64,000 bases of DNA from Mesorhizobium sp. NFR06 (GCF_900115245.1 NZ_FOVT01000004.1:310001-374000), one strand, 5' to 3'. Counted from the first letter of the stretch, positions 27,522 through 36,682 are shown. The notes: generated by a model not told the origin, from the letters alone. Translations and numbers: made by a program.

Positions 27522-28234
27522 CGGCCCGGAAGTCTCTGCCGCTTTTTGGTCGGAAGCGCGACGGTGCCGCCGCGTGTGACAGCCGACACATAGGGATTTA
27601 GCACGCGAAGCGAAAGCGGAATGTTCTCTTAGGACAGTCGAGGCCGGCCGGGAACGGTCAAAATCGGCTTCTGTTAACTGCTGGAACGAGTCTGGAACGA
27701 ATCAGCGACGAATCGCTGACTCAGCCTGATTCAGGTTTTGTTCACGGCTATATGTGGATTTTTTGACCATGAGTCTCACCACATGCTGAATCCCGAAACT
27801 GGCCCGATTCATGCTTGGTCTTGCCTGACCGAAGCCGGCGTTAACCTTTGCCGGCGAACGGTCGCCATCGACTTGTAGTCGGTCCTCAAGATTATGAAAT
27901 TGTTGATTTTTCCTAATCGTTTTTAACGAATTCGGCGCCATTCGTGCCGTCGGCCGTTAACTTTCCGTCCAAAGCCGGAACGAATCGGCGACGAATCAGC
28001 GATGGGCGGATTTTCCCGGTTTGTTCACCCCTAGATATGGTGTTATCCACAGCTTGCCCACCGAGAACACACAGCTTGTGAACGGGTTTCGCACAGGGAC
28101 TGGTCGAGGCCGTTAACCTCTGCGTGCCGAATTGAGACACGCTGTCGCGCCGACCTGCCGCCGGGCGAAAAAAGGCGGCTCCCGATACCAGGGCCGCCTC
28201 GACGACAAAGGATATCAGACGACGTACTGGGACA
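27522..28234. other. Long repeat-bearing intergenic region upstream of the helicase gene
   Basis: 713 bases with no credible gene. A motif GGAACGAATC-R-GCGACGAATC occurs at 27695-27715 and 27977-27997, each followed after about 20 bases by TTTGTTCAC and a further block. TTATCCACA (28043-28051) is a perfect DnaA-box match, and TGTGGATTT (27754-27762) is a 7/9 match on the other strand. GTTAAC occurs four times (27673, 27840, 27955, 28111). An AT-rich stretch lies at 27885-27930. The region must also hold the helicase promoter. Confidence 0.7.
28168..28198 (-). terminator. Intrinsic terminator of phbAB
   Basis: On the minus strand GGCGGC (28198-28193) pairs with GCCGCC (28079+100 to 28074+100, i.e. 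28179-28174), followed by six T. It lies about 37 bases past the phbB stop. Confidence 0.7.
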
Positions 28235-28960
28235 TCAGACGAAGTACTGGCCGCCATTGGCCGTGATCGTCGAACCGGTGATGAAGCCGGCTTCGTCCGA
28301 GGCCAGGAAGACGACGCAGCGCGCGACCTCTTCCGGCTCGCCCAGACGGCCGACCGGGATCTGCGGAATGATGCGTTCGTTGAGCACCTTCTCGTCGATC
28401 GCCTTGACCATTTCGGTGGCGATGTAGCCGGGGCAGATGACGTTGACGGTGATGCCGGCGCGGGCGCCTTCTTGAGCAAGGGCCTTGCTGAAGCCGATGT
28501 CGCCGGCCTTGGCGGCGGAATAGTTGACCTGGCCGGCCTGGCCTTTCTGGCCGTTGATCGAGGAGATGGTGATGACGCGGCCGAACTTGCGGTCGCGCAT
28601 GCCGCTCCACAGCGGATGCGTCATGTTGAAGACGCCGGACAGGTTGGTGTCGACGACTTCCTTCCATTGCTCACGCGTCATCTTGTGGAACATGGCGTCG
28701 CGGGTGATGCCGGCATTGTTGACCAGCACCGAGACAGGGCCGAGATCGGCCTCGACCTTGCCGATGCCGGCGGCGCAGGCGTCGTAGTCGGCGACCGACC
28801 ATTTGTAGACCGGGATGCCGGTCTCGGCCTTGAACTTCGCGGCCGCCTCATCATTGCCGGCATAGTTGGCTGCGACCGAATAGCCGGCGTTCTTCAAGGC
28901 GATCGATATCGCCGCGCCGATGCCGCGCGATCCACCGGTGACGATTGCTACTTTGGACAT
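28235..28960 (-). CDS. phbB: Acetoacetyl-CoA reductase
   Basis: 241 residues, short-chain dehydrogenase. NADPH site GGSRGIGAAI, NNAGITRDAMFHKM, catalytic Ser in ISSINGQKGQ and Tyr/Lys in YSAAKAGDIGF. It reduces acetoacetyl-CoA to (R)-3-hydroxybutyryl-CoA, the monomer of polyhydroxybutyrate. It follows phbA on the same strand. The C-terminal codons and stop are duplicated in tandem just downstream (28211-28250). Confidence 0.97.
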   Translation of the reverse strand: MSKVAIVTGGSRGIGAAISIALKNAGYSVAANYAGNDEAAAKFKAETGIPVYKWSVADYDACAAGIGKVEADLGPVSVLVNNAGITRDAMFHKMTREQWKEVVDTNLSGVFNMTHPLWSGMRDRKFGRVITISSINGQKGQAGQVNYSAAKAGDIGFSKALAQEGARAGITVNVICPGYIATEMVKAIDEKVLNERIIPQIPVGRLGEPEEVARCVVFLASDEAGFITGSTITANGGQYFV

Positions 28961-28981
28961 GAAGTTCCTCCTCCCTGTTCT

Positions 28982-29064
28982 GGTGAATGGTCAATAGTGA
29001 ATGGTGAATGGTCGAAGACGGGTCAGTTATCTCCATTCATCATTTGCCATTCACCATTCACTCG
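28982..29064. repeat. Inverted heptanucleotide repeats between phbA and phbB
   Basis: On the transcribed strand four heptamer-like units TGAATGG, TGAATGG, CAAATGA, TGAATGG are followed after about 16 bases by CCATTCA, CCATTCA, CTATTGA, CCATTCA. The two arms can pair into a long hairpin in the intercistronic RNA. Confidence 0.8.
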
Positions 29065-29068
29065 TTTT

Positions 29069-30253
29069 TTAGAGCGCTTCCACGCACATGGCGACGCCCA
29101 TGCCGCCGCCGATGCACAGCGTGGCCAGGCCCTTCCTGGCGCCGCGGCGGCGCATCTCGTAGACCAGCGTGTTGAAGACGCGGGCGCCGGACGCGCCGAT
29201 CGGGTGGCCGATGGCGATGGCGCCGCCGTTGACGTTGACGATCGAGGGATCCCAGCCCATGCCCTTGTTGACGGCGCAGGCCTGCGCGGCGAAGGCCTCG
29301 TTGGCCTCGACGAGATCGAGGTCCTTGACCGACCAGCCGGCCTTCTCCAGCGCCCGCTTCGAAGCGGGAATAGGTCCGGTGCCCATGATCGCCGGATCGA
29401 CGCCGGCGGTCGCCCAGGAGGCGATACGCACCAGCGGGGTGATACCGCGCCGGGCAGCCTCCGCCTCGGTCATCAGCAGCGCGCCGGCGGCGCCGTCATT
29501 GATGCCGGACGCGTTGGCGGCGGTCACCGTGCCGTCCTTGTCGAAAGCAGGCTTCAGCTTGGTCATGGCGTCGAGCGTCGCGCCGTGACGGATATATTCA
29601 TCCTGGTCGACGACGGTGTCGCCCTTCTTGCCCTTGATGGTGAAGGCGACGATCTCGTCCTTGAACTTGCCGGCTTTCTGCGCGGCCTCGGCCTTGTTCT
29701 GCGAGGCGAGCGCGAACTCGTCCTGATCGTCGCGGGTGATCTGGAACTGGCGGGCGACGTTCTCGGCGGTGTTGCCCATGTGGTAGCCGTTGAAGGCGTC
29801 CCACAGGCCGTCCTTGATCATGGTATCGATCATCTTGTAGTCGCCCATCTTGACGCCGGCGCGCAGGTGCTCGGCGTGTGGCGACAGCGACATCGATTCC
29901 TGGCCGCCGGCGATGATCACCTTGGCATCGCCGGTGGCGATCTGCTGCATGCCGAGCGCGATGGCGCGCAGGCCCGAGCCGCAAACCTGGTTGAGGCCCC
30001 AGGCCGTGGTCTCCTTCGGCAGGCCGGCATTGATCGAGGCCTGGCGCGCCGGGTTCTGCCCTTGCGCGGCGGTCAGCACCTGGCCGAGGATGACCTCGTC
30101 GACTTCCGCGGCCTCGACGCCGGACCGCGCGAGCAGTTCCTTGATGACGACGGCGCCGAGCTCATGCGCCGGCGTGGCGGCGAAACTGCCGTTGAAGGAG
30201 CCGACCGCGGTGCGGGCGGCGCTGGCGACGACGATGGCATTGGAAGCGGACAT
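29069..30253 (-). CDS. phbA: Acetyl-CoA acetyltransferase (beta-ketothiolase)
   Basis: 394 residues. The nucleophile Cys is in [14 protein letters not shown] (near 89), the His in [11 protein letters not shown] (near 350) and the second Cys in [10 protein letters not shown] (near 380). It condenses two acetyl-CoA to acetoacetyl-CoA, feeding phbB. Promoter region is shared with divergent phaR. Confidence 0.97.
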   Translation of the reverse strand: MSASNAIVVASAARTAVGSFNGSFAATPAHELGAVVIKELLARSGVEAAEVDEVILGQVLTAAQGQNPARQASINAGLPKETTAWGLNQVCGSGLRAIALGMQQIATGDAKVIIAGGQESMSLSPHAEHLRAGVKMGDYKMIDTMIKDGLWDAFNGYHMGNTAENVARQFQITRDDQDEFALASQNKAEAAQKAGKFKDEIVAFTIKGKKGDTVVDQDEYIRHGATLDAMTKLKPAFDKDGTVTAANASGINDGAAGALLMTEAEAARRGITPLVRIASWATAGVDPAIMGTGPIPASKRALEKAGWSVKDLDLVEANEAFAAQACAVNKGMGWDPSIVNVNGGAIAIGHPIGASGARVFNTLVYEMRRRGARKGLATLCIGGGMGVAMCVEAL

Positions 30254-30558
30254 TTTCTTCTCCAGACTTCGAGGTGTCGTATTTTCGGGATCGCTTTAGG
30301 ACTTTCTTGCCCGTTCGAAACCCCGAGTCAAACCGGAAATGGGCATAGCCGCCATGCGCGGCAAGCCGAGCGCGCGCCGGTTGCGGTAACATGACGTTGA
30401 CCGCGCAGCGGATTTTGCAATGGCTGCGCAGCATTAATTGATGCCGCAGTGCACAAACCGCTTGGAATTGTGACGCTTTTGCGCGTATCCTCGACAAAGG
30501 GCGCAATCGTTACCGGCCGCTTACTCCGAGAGGTGCCGGTGTCCTGGGGAGGATACGG
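30254..30558. other. Divergent phbA/phaR regulatory region
   Basis: 305 bases, no gene. TGC/GCA-rich palindromic stretches (TTGCAATGGCTGCGCAGC near 30416 and GCCGCAGTGCAC near 30444) lie between the two genes; PhaR-type regulators bind TGC/GCA-rich dyads, so these are candidate operators. GGGGAGG lies just upstream of phaR. Confidence 0.5.
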
Positions 30559-31152
30559 ATGGCCGCAAAAGACGACCCGATCGTCATCAAGAAGTATGCC
30601 AATCGCCGGCTCTACAATACCGGCACTAGCACCTATGTGACGCTCGAGGACTTGGCCGAGATGGTCAAGAAAGGCGAGGAGTTCACGGTTCAGGACGCAA
30701 AGACCGGCGACGACATCACCCATCCGGTGCTGACGCAGATCATCTTCGAACTGGAGAACAAGGACGGGCAGAACATGCTGCCGATCCCGTTCCTGCGCCA
30801 GCTCATCGCCTTCTACGGCGACCAGATGCAGATGATCGTGCCGAGCTTCCTCGAACAGTCGATGATCGCCTTCTCCAAGGAGCAGGAGCGGTTCCGCGAG
30901 CAACTGAAAGGCGCTTTCGGCAAGGCGCCGATCGACATAATGAAGACGCCGATGAAGGCGCTCGAGGAACAGACACGGCGCAATGTCGAGATGTTCCAGA
31001 ACGCCATGCGCATGTTCACGCCGTTCCCGTCCGCCGGAACCAATTCCACGGCGCCGGCCGAGCCGCCGAAGAAGGAAGAGAAGTCCGACGATCTGCAGGA
31101 ATTGAAGGCGCAGATCGCGGCCATGCAGCGCAAGCTGGACACGATGTCCTGA
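30559..31152 (+). CDS. phaR: Polyhydroxyalkanoate synthesis regulator PhaR
   Basis: 197 residues. The N-terminal PHB/PHA DNA-binding domain is clear (PIVIKKYANRRLYNTGTSTY, VTLEDLAEMVKKGEEF), followed by the PHB-accumulation regulatory region (VLTQIIFELENKDGQNMLPI). The C terminus is a coiled coil (LQELKAQIAAMQRKLDTM). PhaR represses phasin and PHB genes and is released by binding nascent polymer. It faces phbAB across a shared regulatory region. A TIR-bounded element begins one base after its stop codon. Confidence 0.95.
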   Translation: MAAKDDPIVIKKYANRRLYNTGTSTYVTLEDLAEMVKKGEEFTVQDAKTGDDITHPVLTQIIFELENKDGQNMLPIPFLRQLIAFYGDQMQMIVPSFLEQSMIAFSKEQERFREQLKGAFGKAPIDIMKTPMKALEEQTRRNVEMFQNAMRMFTPFPSAGTNSTAPAEPPKKEEKSDDLQELKAQIAAMQRKLDTMS

Positions 31153-31153
31153 C

Positions 31154-31295
31154 GGGCATGTTGATATTCAGGTGAGGCCGGCCTGCGAACGACGGCCTCC
31201 TGCGCTTCCGGTGCTCACGTCCTTTAAGTACGCTCCGCTCCGGTTCTCGGAAGCCATCGTTCTCGACTCGGCCTGACCTGAATCTCGACACACCC
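31154..31295. repeat. TIR-bounded palindromic element, short form
   Basis: 142 bp whose 27-bp ends (GGGCATGTTGATATTCAGG...) are inverted with 22/27 match. Interior blocks CTGCGCTTCCGG, TGCTCACGT and TTAAGTACGCTCCGCTCCGG recur in the longer copy at 48641-48850. Located directly after phaR. Confidence 0.85.
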
Positions 31296-31325
31296 TACGG
31301 CGCTTCATTGCAAGGCTGGTCACCA

Positions 31326-32468
31326 CTACGTCCCGGCAGGCCCGTCATAACGGGCGCGCGGCCTGATCTGTCTGTTGCTGGTCACCTGCTCGACGGCATG
31401 CGCCGTCCAGCCGACGCTGCGGCCGAGCGCGAACAGGTGGAAAGGCGCATCGGCCGGAAGATGCAGGCGCCGGGTCAGCGCGGCCAGCGCGAAATCGGCA
31501 TTCGGATGCATGCCGGTCGCGGCCAAAGCGGCATCGCGCAGACGCAACAGCCCATCGTCGACCTTGAAATCGGACAGCAAAGCCCCGGCGCGCGGATCGC
31601 CTTCGGGGTAGAGCTGGTGGCCAAATCCGGGCAGCGGCCGGTCGTGGGCGAGCCAGCGGGCGATCGCTTCGTCCGGTCCCAATCGCTCGGCATCCTCGAC
31701 AAGGGCGATCGCGGCGGCGCCCGCGCCCCCGTGGCGCGGGCCGGTAAGGGTGGCGAGGCCCGCAAGCAGGCAGCCCGCTATCGGTGCGCCGGTGGAGGCC
31801 GCGACGCGCGCGGCGAAAGTCGAGGCGTTGAGCTCGTGATCGGCAAACAGCACGAGAGCCTTGCGGATGAGACCGGCGCCAGCGGCGTCGACCGACCAGC
31901 CCCGCGCCAGCCTTTCATGCACCGGCTCCGAGCCTGGCGCGGCGCCCAGCGCTGTGGCGAGCGCGCTGGTAGCGGCGGCGCCGTCCTGCTGCAGCATGGC
32001 CGGCCGGCGGCCGAGCGAGGGCCAGCCTTCGGCCGCTAGCGCCGAGAGCCTGGCGAACGCCGTTGGCGTGCCGCCTTGCCGAACGGCTGAAGGGGTCAGC
32101 GAAGCGAACGACACCGGACGGTCGGAGGCCCACAGGAGCTGGGCAGTCTCCTCGAGTGTCGCGGTCGTCGAAAGGCTAACCGCATCCTTCCCGCGATAGA
32201 CGAGGCGGCCATGCAGAACTGTCGAGATCGAGGTGGTGATGGCCGGCTCGCCCCAGGCGATGGCACTTTCGGCGATCGCTGCCGGGCTGCGTCCGCGCGC
32301 CCGGCGGGTGGCGAGCGCAGCGATGTCGTCGGCCCGGTATTGGCTGCGGCGCGGATCGGTGTCGTCGGGCCTCATGCCGATACGGCCGCGGCTGACATAG
32401 GCGTAGAGCGTCTGCGGCCGGACGTTGAGCCGGGCCAGCGCTTCCTCCCGCGTCAGCCATTCCCACAT
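31326..32468 (-). CDS. Citrate synthase family protein with N-terminal DNA-binding domain
   Basis: 380 residues. The first about 60 residues form a MerR/excisionase-like helix-turn-helix (WLTREEALARLNVRPQTLYAYVSRG). The rest is a citrate synthase fold with His in DHELNASTFAARV, His in GFGHQLYPEGDPRA, Asp in PNADFALAAL and the Arg in GRSVGWTAHAVEQ, so the catalytic set looks intact. It is divergent from a second paralogue. The fusion suggests an enzyme that also binds DNA, possibly its own shared promoter. ATG at 32468 is preceded by GGAACGAT. Substrate, citrate or 2-methylcitrate, cannot be told. Confidence 0.88.
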   Translation of the reverse strand: MWEWLTREEALARLNVRPQTLYAYVSRGRIGMRPDDTDPRRSQYRADDIAALATRRARGRSPAAIAESAIAWGEPAITTSISTVLHGRLVYRGKDAVSLSTTATLEETAQLLWASDRPVSFASLTPSAVRQGGTPTAFARLSALAAEGWPSLGRRPAMLQQDGAAATSALATALGAAPGSEPVHERLARGWSVDAAGAGLIRKALVLFADHELNASTFAARVAASTGAPIAGCLLAGLATLTGPRHGGAGAAAIALVEDAERLGPDEAIARWLAHDRPLPGFGHQLYPEGDPRAGALLSDFKVDDGLLRLRDAALAATGMHPNADFALAALTRRLHLPADAPFHLFALGRSVGWTAHAVEQVTSNRQIRPRARYDGPAGT

Positions 32469-32576
32469 ATCGTTCCGCGCCTTACATTGATTTGATTGAT
32501 CAACATTGATGTATTGATTCCCCAGCATTATTGCAATGTACAAAATTTGCAATGCCAAAGCCCAAGGAGACAGGTC
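32469..32576. promoter_or_regulatory. Divergent operator region of the two citrate synthase paralogues
   Basis: 108 bases, AT-rich. Four ATTGAT hexamers at 32486, 32495, 32505 and 32513, with a TTGATCAA palindrome overlapping the second. Two near-identical palindromic octamers, ATTGCAAT (32530-32537) and TTTGCAAT (32546-32553), lie 16 bp apart nearer the plus-strand gene. TTTGCAAA-type dyads are bound by ScfR-family regulators of propionyl-CoA and related metabolism; the match here is partial. Confidence 0.5.
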
Positions 32577-33692
32577 ATGGCAAACGGACTCGATGATGTT
32601 GTGGCGGCGGACACGGTGCTTTCCGATGTCGACGGCGCGGGCGGACATCTCACGGTCCGCGGCCATTCGCTGAAGGAGCTGGCCGGTCACTGGCGCTACG
32701 GCCAGGTGGTCCGCCTCCTGTTCGACGGTTTCTTCGATGAGCTTCCTGGTGACGCTGAACTGGAAAGGGCGATCGGCAGCGCGCGTGTCGAGGTTTTCGA
32801 TCGACTGCAGCCGATGCTCGCCGAGTTCGTGCCGCTCGATATCTACAGCGCCATGCGCGCCGGCATGGCCATGCTGCCCGACGGCGAGGAGCTTGCCGAC
32901 GCGCTGCGGCTGATCGCGGCGCCGGCGGTGCTGACGCCGGCCCTGCTGCGGCTCGGCGGCGGCGAGACGCCGGTCGCGCCTGACGAAAAAGCCGATCATG
33001 CCGGCGATATGCTGCGGATGCTCGCCGGCGCCGCATCGCCGGCGCTTGCCAGGGCGCTCGACACCTACCTGGTGACTGTCTGCGACCACGGGCTCAATGC
33101 CTCGACATTCGCGACGCGGGTGGTGGCGTCGACGCAGGCGGGCTTGACCTCGGCGATCCTGGCCGGGCTCGGCGCCCTCAAGGGTCCGCTGCATGGCGGC
33201 GCGCCGGGGCCGGTGATCGAGATGCTGGACGCCATCGAGGCGAGCGGCGATGCCGCCGCCTGGCTGCGCGGCGAGATTGCGCGCGGCGAGCGCATCATGG
33301 GCTTCGGCCACCGCATCTACCGCGTGCGTGATCCGCGCGCCGACGTGCTGAAGGCGGCCTTGCGGCAGCTCGGCTCGCGCAAAGAGACGAGCGCCGGAAA
33401 GATGGGCAGCGGAAAGATGGACAGCAGGCTGGCTTTTGCCGAAACGGTCGAGCAAGCGGCACTCGAAGTACTCAGGATCGCCAAGCCGCAGCGTTCGATC
33501 CAGACCAATGTCGAATTCTATACGGCCCTGCTGCTCGAAGCCGCCGGTTTCCCGAAAGAAGCGTTCTCCAACGTCTTTGCCGCCGGCCGTGTCGCTGGCT
33601 GGATCGCGCACGCGCGCGAGCAGCAGGCAACTGGGCGGCTCATCCGGCCGCAATCGCGCTATGTCGGGCCGGTGCCCGATCTCGTCGCCTGA
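32577..33692 (+). CDS. Citrate/2-methylcitrate synthase family protein with Asp-to-Glu active-site change
   Basis: 371 residues. Catalytic His residues are present in CDHGLNASTFATRV and MGFGHRIYRVRDPRA. The third catalytic position, normally Asp in a NVDF-type motif, is Glu here (IQTNVEFYTALL). Substrate-binding Arg near GRVAGWIAHAREQ and RPQSRYVG are kept. AAGGAG lies before the ATG at 32577. The pair with the divergent HTH-fused paralogue suggests either a two-component enzyme or a regulator-enzyme pair. It is less likely to be the main TCA citrate synthase, which is usually about 430 residues. Confidence 0.88.
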   Translation: MANGLDDVVAADTVLSDVDGAGGHLTVRGHSLKELAGHWRYGQVVRLLFDGFFDELPGDAELERAIGSARVEVFDRLQPMLAEFVPLDIYSAMRAGMAMLPDGEELADALRLIAAPAVLTPALLRLGGGETPVAPDEKADHAGDMLRMLAGAASPALARALDTYLVTVCDHGLNASTFATRVVASTQAGLTSAILAGLGALKGPLHGGAPGPVIEMLDAIEASGDAAAWLRGEIARGERIMGFGHRIYRVRDPRADVLKAALRQLGSRKETSAGKMGSGKMDSRLAFAETVEQAALEVLRIAKPQRSIQTNVEFYTALLLEAAGFPKEAFSNVFAAGRVAGWIAHAREQQATGRLIRPQSRYVGPVPDLVA

Positions 33693-33892
33693 TGTTGCGG
33701 TGAGCTTGCTGCAACCTCTCCGCTCCTGGGCGGACGGAGAGGTTTACACGACCGAAAATTCAGCGATCACGCTTGTGTGTTCGTGTTCTTGCCTTGGTCA
33801 GCCCTTATATGCTGCACTGCAACATAGGCTGACTGTGCCGTGCCCGTCCAAATGACCCAGGGGCAGGCCGGCACATCGAGACAAGGAACGCC

Positions 33893-35023
33893 ATGGCGAA
33901 GAACGGCAAGGCGGAGGAAAAGAAGAAGATCAACATTGCGCTGCAGGGCGGCGGCTCGCACGGCGCATTCTCCTGGGGCGTGCTCGACCGTCTGCTCGAG
34001 GATGGGCGGTTGGAGATCGCGGCGGTGTCCGGCACCAGCGCCGGCGCCATGAACGCGGTGGCCCTGGCCGACGGTTTCGTGCGCGGCGGCATCGAGGGGG
34101 CGCGCAAAAAACTCGACGATTTCTGGCGCGCGGTGGCGGCGAAGGGCCGCTTCAGCCCGGTGCAGCGCATGCCGTGGGACGTCGCCTGGGGCAACTGGTC
34201 GATCGAGAACACGCCCGGCTACGTCTTCTTCGACACGATGTCGCGGGTGTTTTCGCCCTATGTCGCCAATCCGCTCGGTCTCAACCCGCTGCGCGACGTG
34301 GTAGGCGAGGAGATCGACTTCGGCAACGTGCGCGCCTGCAAGTCGATGGAACTGTTCATCTCGGCGACCAACGTCGAAACAGGGCAATTGCGTGTCTTCT
34401 CCGACGGCGAGATCGACCTCGACACGGTGATGGCGTCGGCCTGCCTGCCGCAACTGTTCCAGGCGGTCGAGATCAAGGGCGTGCCCTATTGGGATGGCGG
34501 CTACGGCGGCAACCCGGCGCTCTATCCGTTCTTCAAGACGGCGGCGACCGAGGACGTGCTCTTGGTGCAGATCAATCCCGTGGTGCGCGAAGGCACGCCG
34601 AAAAGCGCCAACGAGATCCAGAACCGCATCGACGAGATCACCTTCAACGCAGGGCTGCTGCGTGAATTCCGCTCGATCGCCTTCGTCAAGGAACTGATCG
34701 CCGCCGGACGCCTTCCGCATGGCGAATATCGCGACATCCGCATGCACCGCATCGATGCCGACGAGGCTTTCAAGGACCTCTCGGCGTCGTCCAAGGTCAA
34801 TGCCGAATGGGCGTTCATCGCCTATTTGCGCGATCTCGGCCGAAGCGCGGCGAGCGACTGGCTGGAAGAAAACTACGACGCCGTCGGCAGCCAAGCGACA
34901 CTCGATCTTTCGGGCGAGCTCGACGACGGCTTCAAGCCGTTGCGCGGCCCGGCGCCGGGTCGCCGGGTCAAGGAGTTCCTCGCCGCGCGCATCAAGCCGG
35001 AATCCGCGCGCCGCCGCGCCTGA
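33893..35023 (+). CDS. Patatin-like phospholipase family protein
   Basis: 376 residues. Oxyanion loop GGGSHGAFSWGVL, nucleophile Ser in GTSAGAMNAVAL and catalytic Asp in WDGGYGGNPAL give the Ser-Asp dyad of patatins. No signal peptide; likely cytoplasmic or membrane-associated lipid acyl hydrolase. The N terminus is very basic (KNGKAEEKKKI). It follows the citrate synthase paralogue by 200 bases; no operon link is evident. Confidence 0.92.
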   Translation: MAKNGKAEEKKKINIALQGGGSHGAFSWGVLDRLLEDGRLEIAAVSGTSAGAMNAVALADGFVRGGIEGARKKLDDFWRAVAAKGRFSPVQRMPWDVAWGNWSIENTPGYVFFDTMSRVFSPYVANPLGLNPLRDVVGEEIDFGNVRACKSMELFISATNVETGQLRVFSDGEIDLDTVMASACLPQLFQAVEIKGVPYWDGGYGGNPALYPFFKTAATEDVLLVQINPVVREGTPKSANEIQNRIDEITFNAGLLREFRSIAFVKELIAAGRLPHGEYRDIRMHRIDADEAFKDLSASSKVNAEWAFIAYLRDLGRSAASDWLEENYDAVGSQATLDLSGELDDGFKPLRGPAPGRRVKEFLAARIKPESARRRA

Positions 35024-35260
35024 TAGCGGGGTCGTCCGCGCCGCGCGACAGTTCGGTCGGGATTTGATGCACGGCCGCCTCGCAAAGGTGTGGCGGGTGA
35101 AAGGCGCTCGCAAGAACCACGCGAGCACCGGCTGGTTCCGCCGTCCACGCCGATTCGGCTGATGACTGTTCGCAGGCGACTTTCCGCAACGGAACCGGCG
35201 TAACGCTGGATTCGATTGTCCGGGCGGGCTAACTTACCTGAACGTAAAGGGGAGGTAGCG

Positions 35261-36682
35261 ATGCTGCAGACCAGACAGAACGCCCTCGGGGTCAGGTTTG
35301 AAGCGCAGTGCCGAGCCTTCGAGAAAGAGCCGTTCCCGTCGCTCGAGCGACGCAAAGACCGGCTGAACCGCCTGCTTTCGCTCACCGAAAAGCATGAGGC
35401 TGAGATTTGCGCGGCGATCGACAGCGATTTTTCCGCCCGCTCGGCGCAGGAAACGCGGCTTGCGGAATTGTTCGTCGTTCGCGCCGGCATCAGGCATGCG
35501 CTGTCGCATCTGCGCGGCTGGATGCGCGAGCGCGGCGTCGCCACCAGCCTGCCGTTCATGCCCGGCCGCAACCGCCTTCTGCCGCAGCCACTCGGCGTCG
35601 TCGGCATCGTCTCGCCCTGGAACTATCCGTTCCAGCTCGCCATCGCGCCGGCGACCGCGGCACTGGCGGCCGGCAACCGCGTGCTGATCAAGCCGTCGGA
35701 GCTGACGCCGAAATTCTCGGACCTGCTCGCCAGCCTGGTCGAGACATATTTCGCCGCCGACGAGGTCAGCGTGGTGGTCGGCGATGCCGAGGTCGGCAAG
35801 GCGTTCGTGTCCTTGCCTTTCGACCACCTGTTGTTCACCGGCTCGACGGCGGTCGGCCGCCAGGTGGCGCTGGCCGCCGCCGCCAATCTGACCCCTGTCA
35901 CGCTCGAGCTCGGCGGCAAGTCGCCGGCGATCTTCGACCCGTCGTGCGATCTCGACGCGGCAGTCGCCAGCGTCGCCTATGGCAAGCTGCTCAACGCCGG
36001 CCAGACCTGCATCGCGCCGGACTATCTCATGGTGCCGCAAGGCCAAGGCGCGGCGATTGCGGCCAAGTTCGCCGCCGCCATGGGGAGGCTCTATCCGCGC
36101 TTGGGCGACAATCCCGACTATACGGCCATCGTCAGCGAGCGGCATCATCGGCGGCTGAACGACATGGTCGCCGAGGCGCGCGACAGCGGCGCCGAAATCA
36201 CCGAGGTCAATCCGGGGAATGAGAAGCTCGGCGTTACCGACCGCAAGATGGCGCCCGTGCTGGTCCGCAATGCCGGCGAGAATTTGCGGCTGATGCGCGA
36301 GGAAATCTTCGGGCCGGTGCTGCCGATCGTCGAATACGGCACGGTGGACGAGGCCATCGACCATGTAAACCGGGGCGAGCGCCCGCTGGCACTCTACTGG
36401 TTCGGCAACGACAGCGCCAATCGCCAGAGGGTGATGCAGGAAACCGTGGCCGGCGGCGTCACGGTCAATGACTGCATGATGCATCTGGTGCAGGAGCGGC
36501 AGCCTTTCGGCGGCGTCGGCGACAGCGGCACGGGCGCCTATCACGGCGAATGGGGCTTTCGCACCTTCAGCAAGCAAAAGCCGATCTTCATCCAGTCGAA
36601 GCTCAGCGCCGGCGGCCTGCTGCGCCCGCCCTACGGCAGAACCTTCGAGCGCATCTTCCGCTTGCTCAATCTCATCACTTGA
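35261..36682 (+). CDS. Coniferyl-aldehyde-dehydrogenase-type aldehyde dehydrogenase
   Basis: 473 residues, class 3-like ALDH. SPWNYPFQLAIAP binds cofactor, Glu in TLELGGKSPAIF and Cys in NAGQTCIAPDYLMVP are the catalytic residues; EEIFGPVLPI and PFGGVGDSGTGAYHG are C-terminal signatures. The C-terminal RPPYGRTFERIFRLL tail is typical of coniferyl aldehyde dehydrogenases, which oxidise aromatic and medium-chain aldehydes. Start at 35261 follows GGGGAGG. Confidence 0.9.
   Translation: MLQTRQNALGVRFEAQCRAFEKEPFPSLERRKDRLNRLLSLTEKHEAEICAAIDSDFSARSAQETRLAELFVVRAGIRHALSHLRGWMRERGVATSLPFMPGRNRLLPQPLGVVGIVSPWNYPFQLAIAPATAALAAGNRVLIKPSELTPKFSDLLASLVETYFAADEVSVVVGDAEVGKAFVSLPFDHLLFTGSTAVGRQVALAAAANLTPVTLELGGKSPAIFDPSCDLDAAVASVAYGKLLNAGQTCIAPDYLMVPQGQGAAIAAKFAAAMGRLYPRLGDNPDYTAIVSERHHRRLNDMVAEARDSGAEITEVNPGNEKLGVTDRKMAPVLVRNAGENLRLMREEIFGPVLPIVEYGTVDEAIDHVNRGERPLALYWFGNDSANRQRVMQETVAGGVTVNDCMMHLVQERQPFGGVGDSGTGAYHGEWGFRTFSKQKPIFIQSKLSAGGLLRPPYGRTFERIFRLLNLIT

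Noticed and set aside
27522..28234. Firm call of chromosomal oriC
   Set aside because: Only one perfect DnaA box and one weak one, no hemE or other usual origin neighbours, and GC skew cannot be judged from this window. Kept as a hypothesis only.
32496..32576. N-terminal extension of the second citrate synthase
   Set aside because: The extra 27 residues overlap the regulatory repeats and lack a ribosome site; AAGGAG precedes the ATG at 32577.
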